Shown in pieces: positions 62,962 through 64,000 of a DNA stretch of 64,000 bases. Positions within the stretch are counted from its first letter, which is position 1. Each line of letters opens with the position of its first letter. This DNA comes from Neocallimastix lanati (nom. inval.). Taxonomy: Eukaryota > Neocallimastigomycota > Neocallimastigomycetes > Neocallimastigales > Neocallimastigaceae. The notes under the pieces are model-generated. The model was not told where the DNA came from. It worked only from the letters and a program-made list of their open reading frames with translations, and searched no databases. The stretch spans positions 1,992,001-2,056,000 of the forward strand of contig JACVTC010000008.1 in assembly GCA_016946835.1 (NCBI GenBank). The letters are read 5' to 3'. The translations under genes were made by a program, and so were the position numbers.

Positions 62962-64000
62962 TTTTTTATTTAAGTTTATTATATTTAAAAGAAATATTTC
63001 TATAAATAAAGGAATATTGTTATTGTTATGAAAAGAAAAATAAATATGATTATTGAAATATTTAAAATTTTATAATTATTTATATATTTGTTATTTTTTA
63101 TATAAATTGAATATTATATTTAAAAAAATCTAAATAATTTGAAAAAATTATTTAAATATTTTAAAATATAAATTTCTAAATTAATTAATTATTAATTGAT
63201 TATATACAAATAAAACAGTTGCAAAATTAAGATGTAAATGACACCGTTTTAATATTATTTTTCTTAAATAAAAATAATTTTCAAATAATTAATTTATTTA
63301 ATTCCAATCATTATTCTTATAAAAGAATAAAAATATTTCTTTCGTTCCTTTTTTTTTTGTTTTTGTTTTTATATTTTTGCTTTTGCTTTTGCTTTTGCTT
63401 TTGTTTTTGTTTTATTATTTTTTATTTTTCTTTAAAATAAATATTAATAGTATTAATCAAATAGGATCTATTTTCTTTTTTCTTTAAAAAAATATATATT
63501 ATATTTTATATTTTACCCTAATATTATATATTTTATATATATATTATATATTTAATTTTATTTTTTTTTTAAAATTAATCCTTTTGACTTTAATATTATT
63601 TTTTTTTTATTAATTATTTAAGCTTTCATAACATGAAATTATAAAATTTCAAGAATATTTCATACTTCGTTTAAAAATCGTTTTAAATAATAAAAAAAAA
63701 AAAATAATAATAATAATATATATATATATAAATTTAAATTAATAATTAATAATTCTAATTGGTATATAAATTTCTATTTTCATTAATATTTAACAAAAAA
63801 TATAAATATTTAATATATTAAAATAATATATATATGTTTTTTATAAAAGAAATTATTATAAATTTTATAAATTCTTAATTAAAAAAAATAATTATAAAAA
63901 AATTTTTTTCAATTTTCTTTAAATTAAATTAATTTTTATTTATAAATTTATTTATTAATTTAAAAAACATAAGTCTAAAAAAAAAAAAAGTATATATATC
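62962..64000. other. Upstream region of the carrier gene
   Basis: About 1 kb of A/T DNA to the window edge. It contains a (GCTTTT)n hexanucleotide patch near 63,377-63,411. No coding sequence is recognised. The promoter of the carrier gene must lie at its left side. Confidence 0.5.

Overview
The window looks like nuclear DNA of a zoosporic, very AT-rich fungus, most likely an anaerobic gut fungus (Neocallimastigomycota). This is an inference from three things seen together: intergenic DNA that is almost pure A/T with very long homopolymers, intron-rich genes with Asn/Ser-rich tails, and a flagellar gene (CFAP206) beside a fungal-type TOK potassium channel. No rRNA gene, tRNA gene or CRISPR array was found.

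Layout. 1-11,650 is a retroelement graveyard: a Ty3/gypsy remnant carrying several nested solo LTRs, then the tail of a Ty1/copia element. 11,922-14,348 is a host gene on the minus strand, S-adenosylmethionine synthetase with a long N-terminal extension. 14,999-33,000 is a second retroelement nest: one copia element inside the LTR of another (outer 5-bp duplication AAGAG), an unrelated LTR inside that, a plus-strand copia remnant at 23,502-27,920, and a third copia abutting it from 27,921. 33,063-35,775 is a minisatellite of about 45 units.

From about 38 kb the window is a host-gene block with wide AT-rich spacers: a Nab3/NCOA5-like RNA-binding protein (38,376-42,882, +), a TOK-type K+ channel (48,226-50,707, +), a UBC6/UBE2J2 tail-anchored E2 (54,777-53,534, -), CFAP206 (55,396-59,059, +, divergent from UBC6) and a divergent ADP/ATP-carrier-like protein (62,961-61,423, -). 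For all six host genes the exon chain was worked out by hand. Each exon sum is an exact multiple of three and each predicted protein follows its family past every junction. They do not form an obvious pathway. Two of them, the presequence-bearing SAM synthetase and the carrier, may act at the mitochondrion-derived organelle (the hydrogenosome in this group).

No clearly new multi-gene system was found. The best leads are the possible organelle-targeted SAM synthetase, half-tRNA-Lys primer sites in three copia elements, two overlapping perfect palindromes at a nested LTR junction, a roughly 85-bp-arm inverted repeat at 44.4 kb, and a GC-rich island of unknown nature at 43.5 kb that is partly repeated at 60.1 kb.
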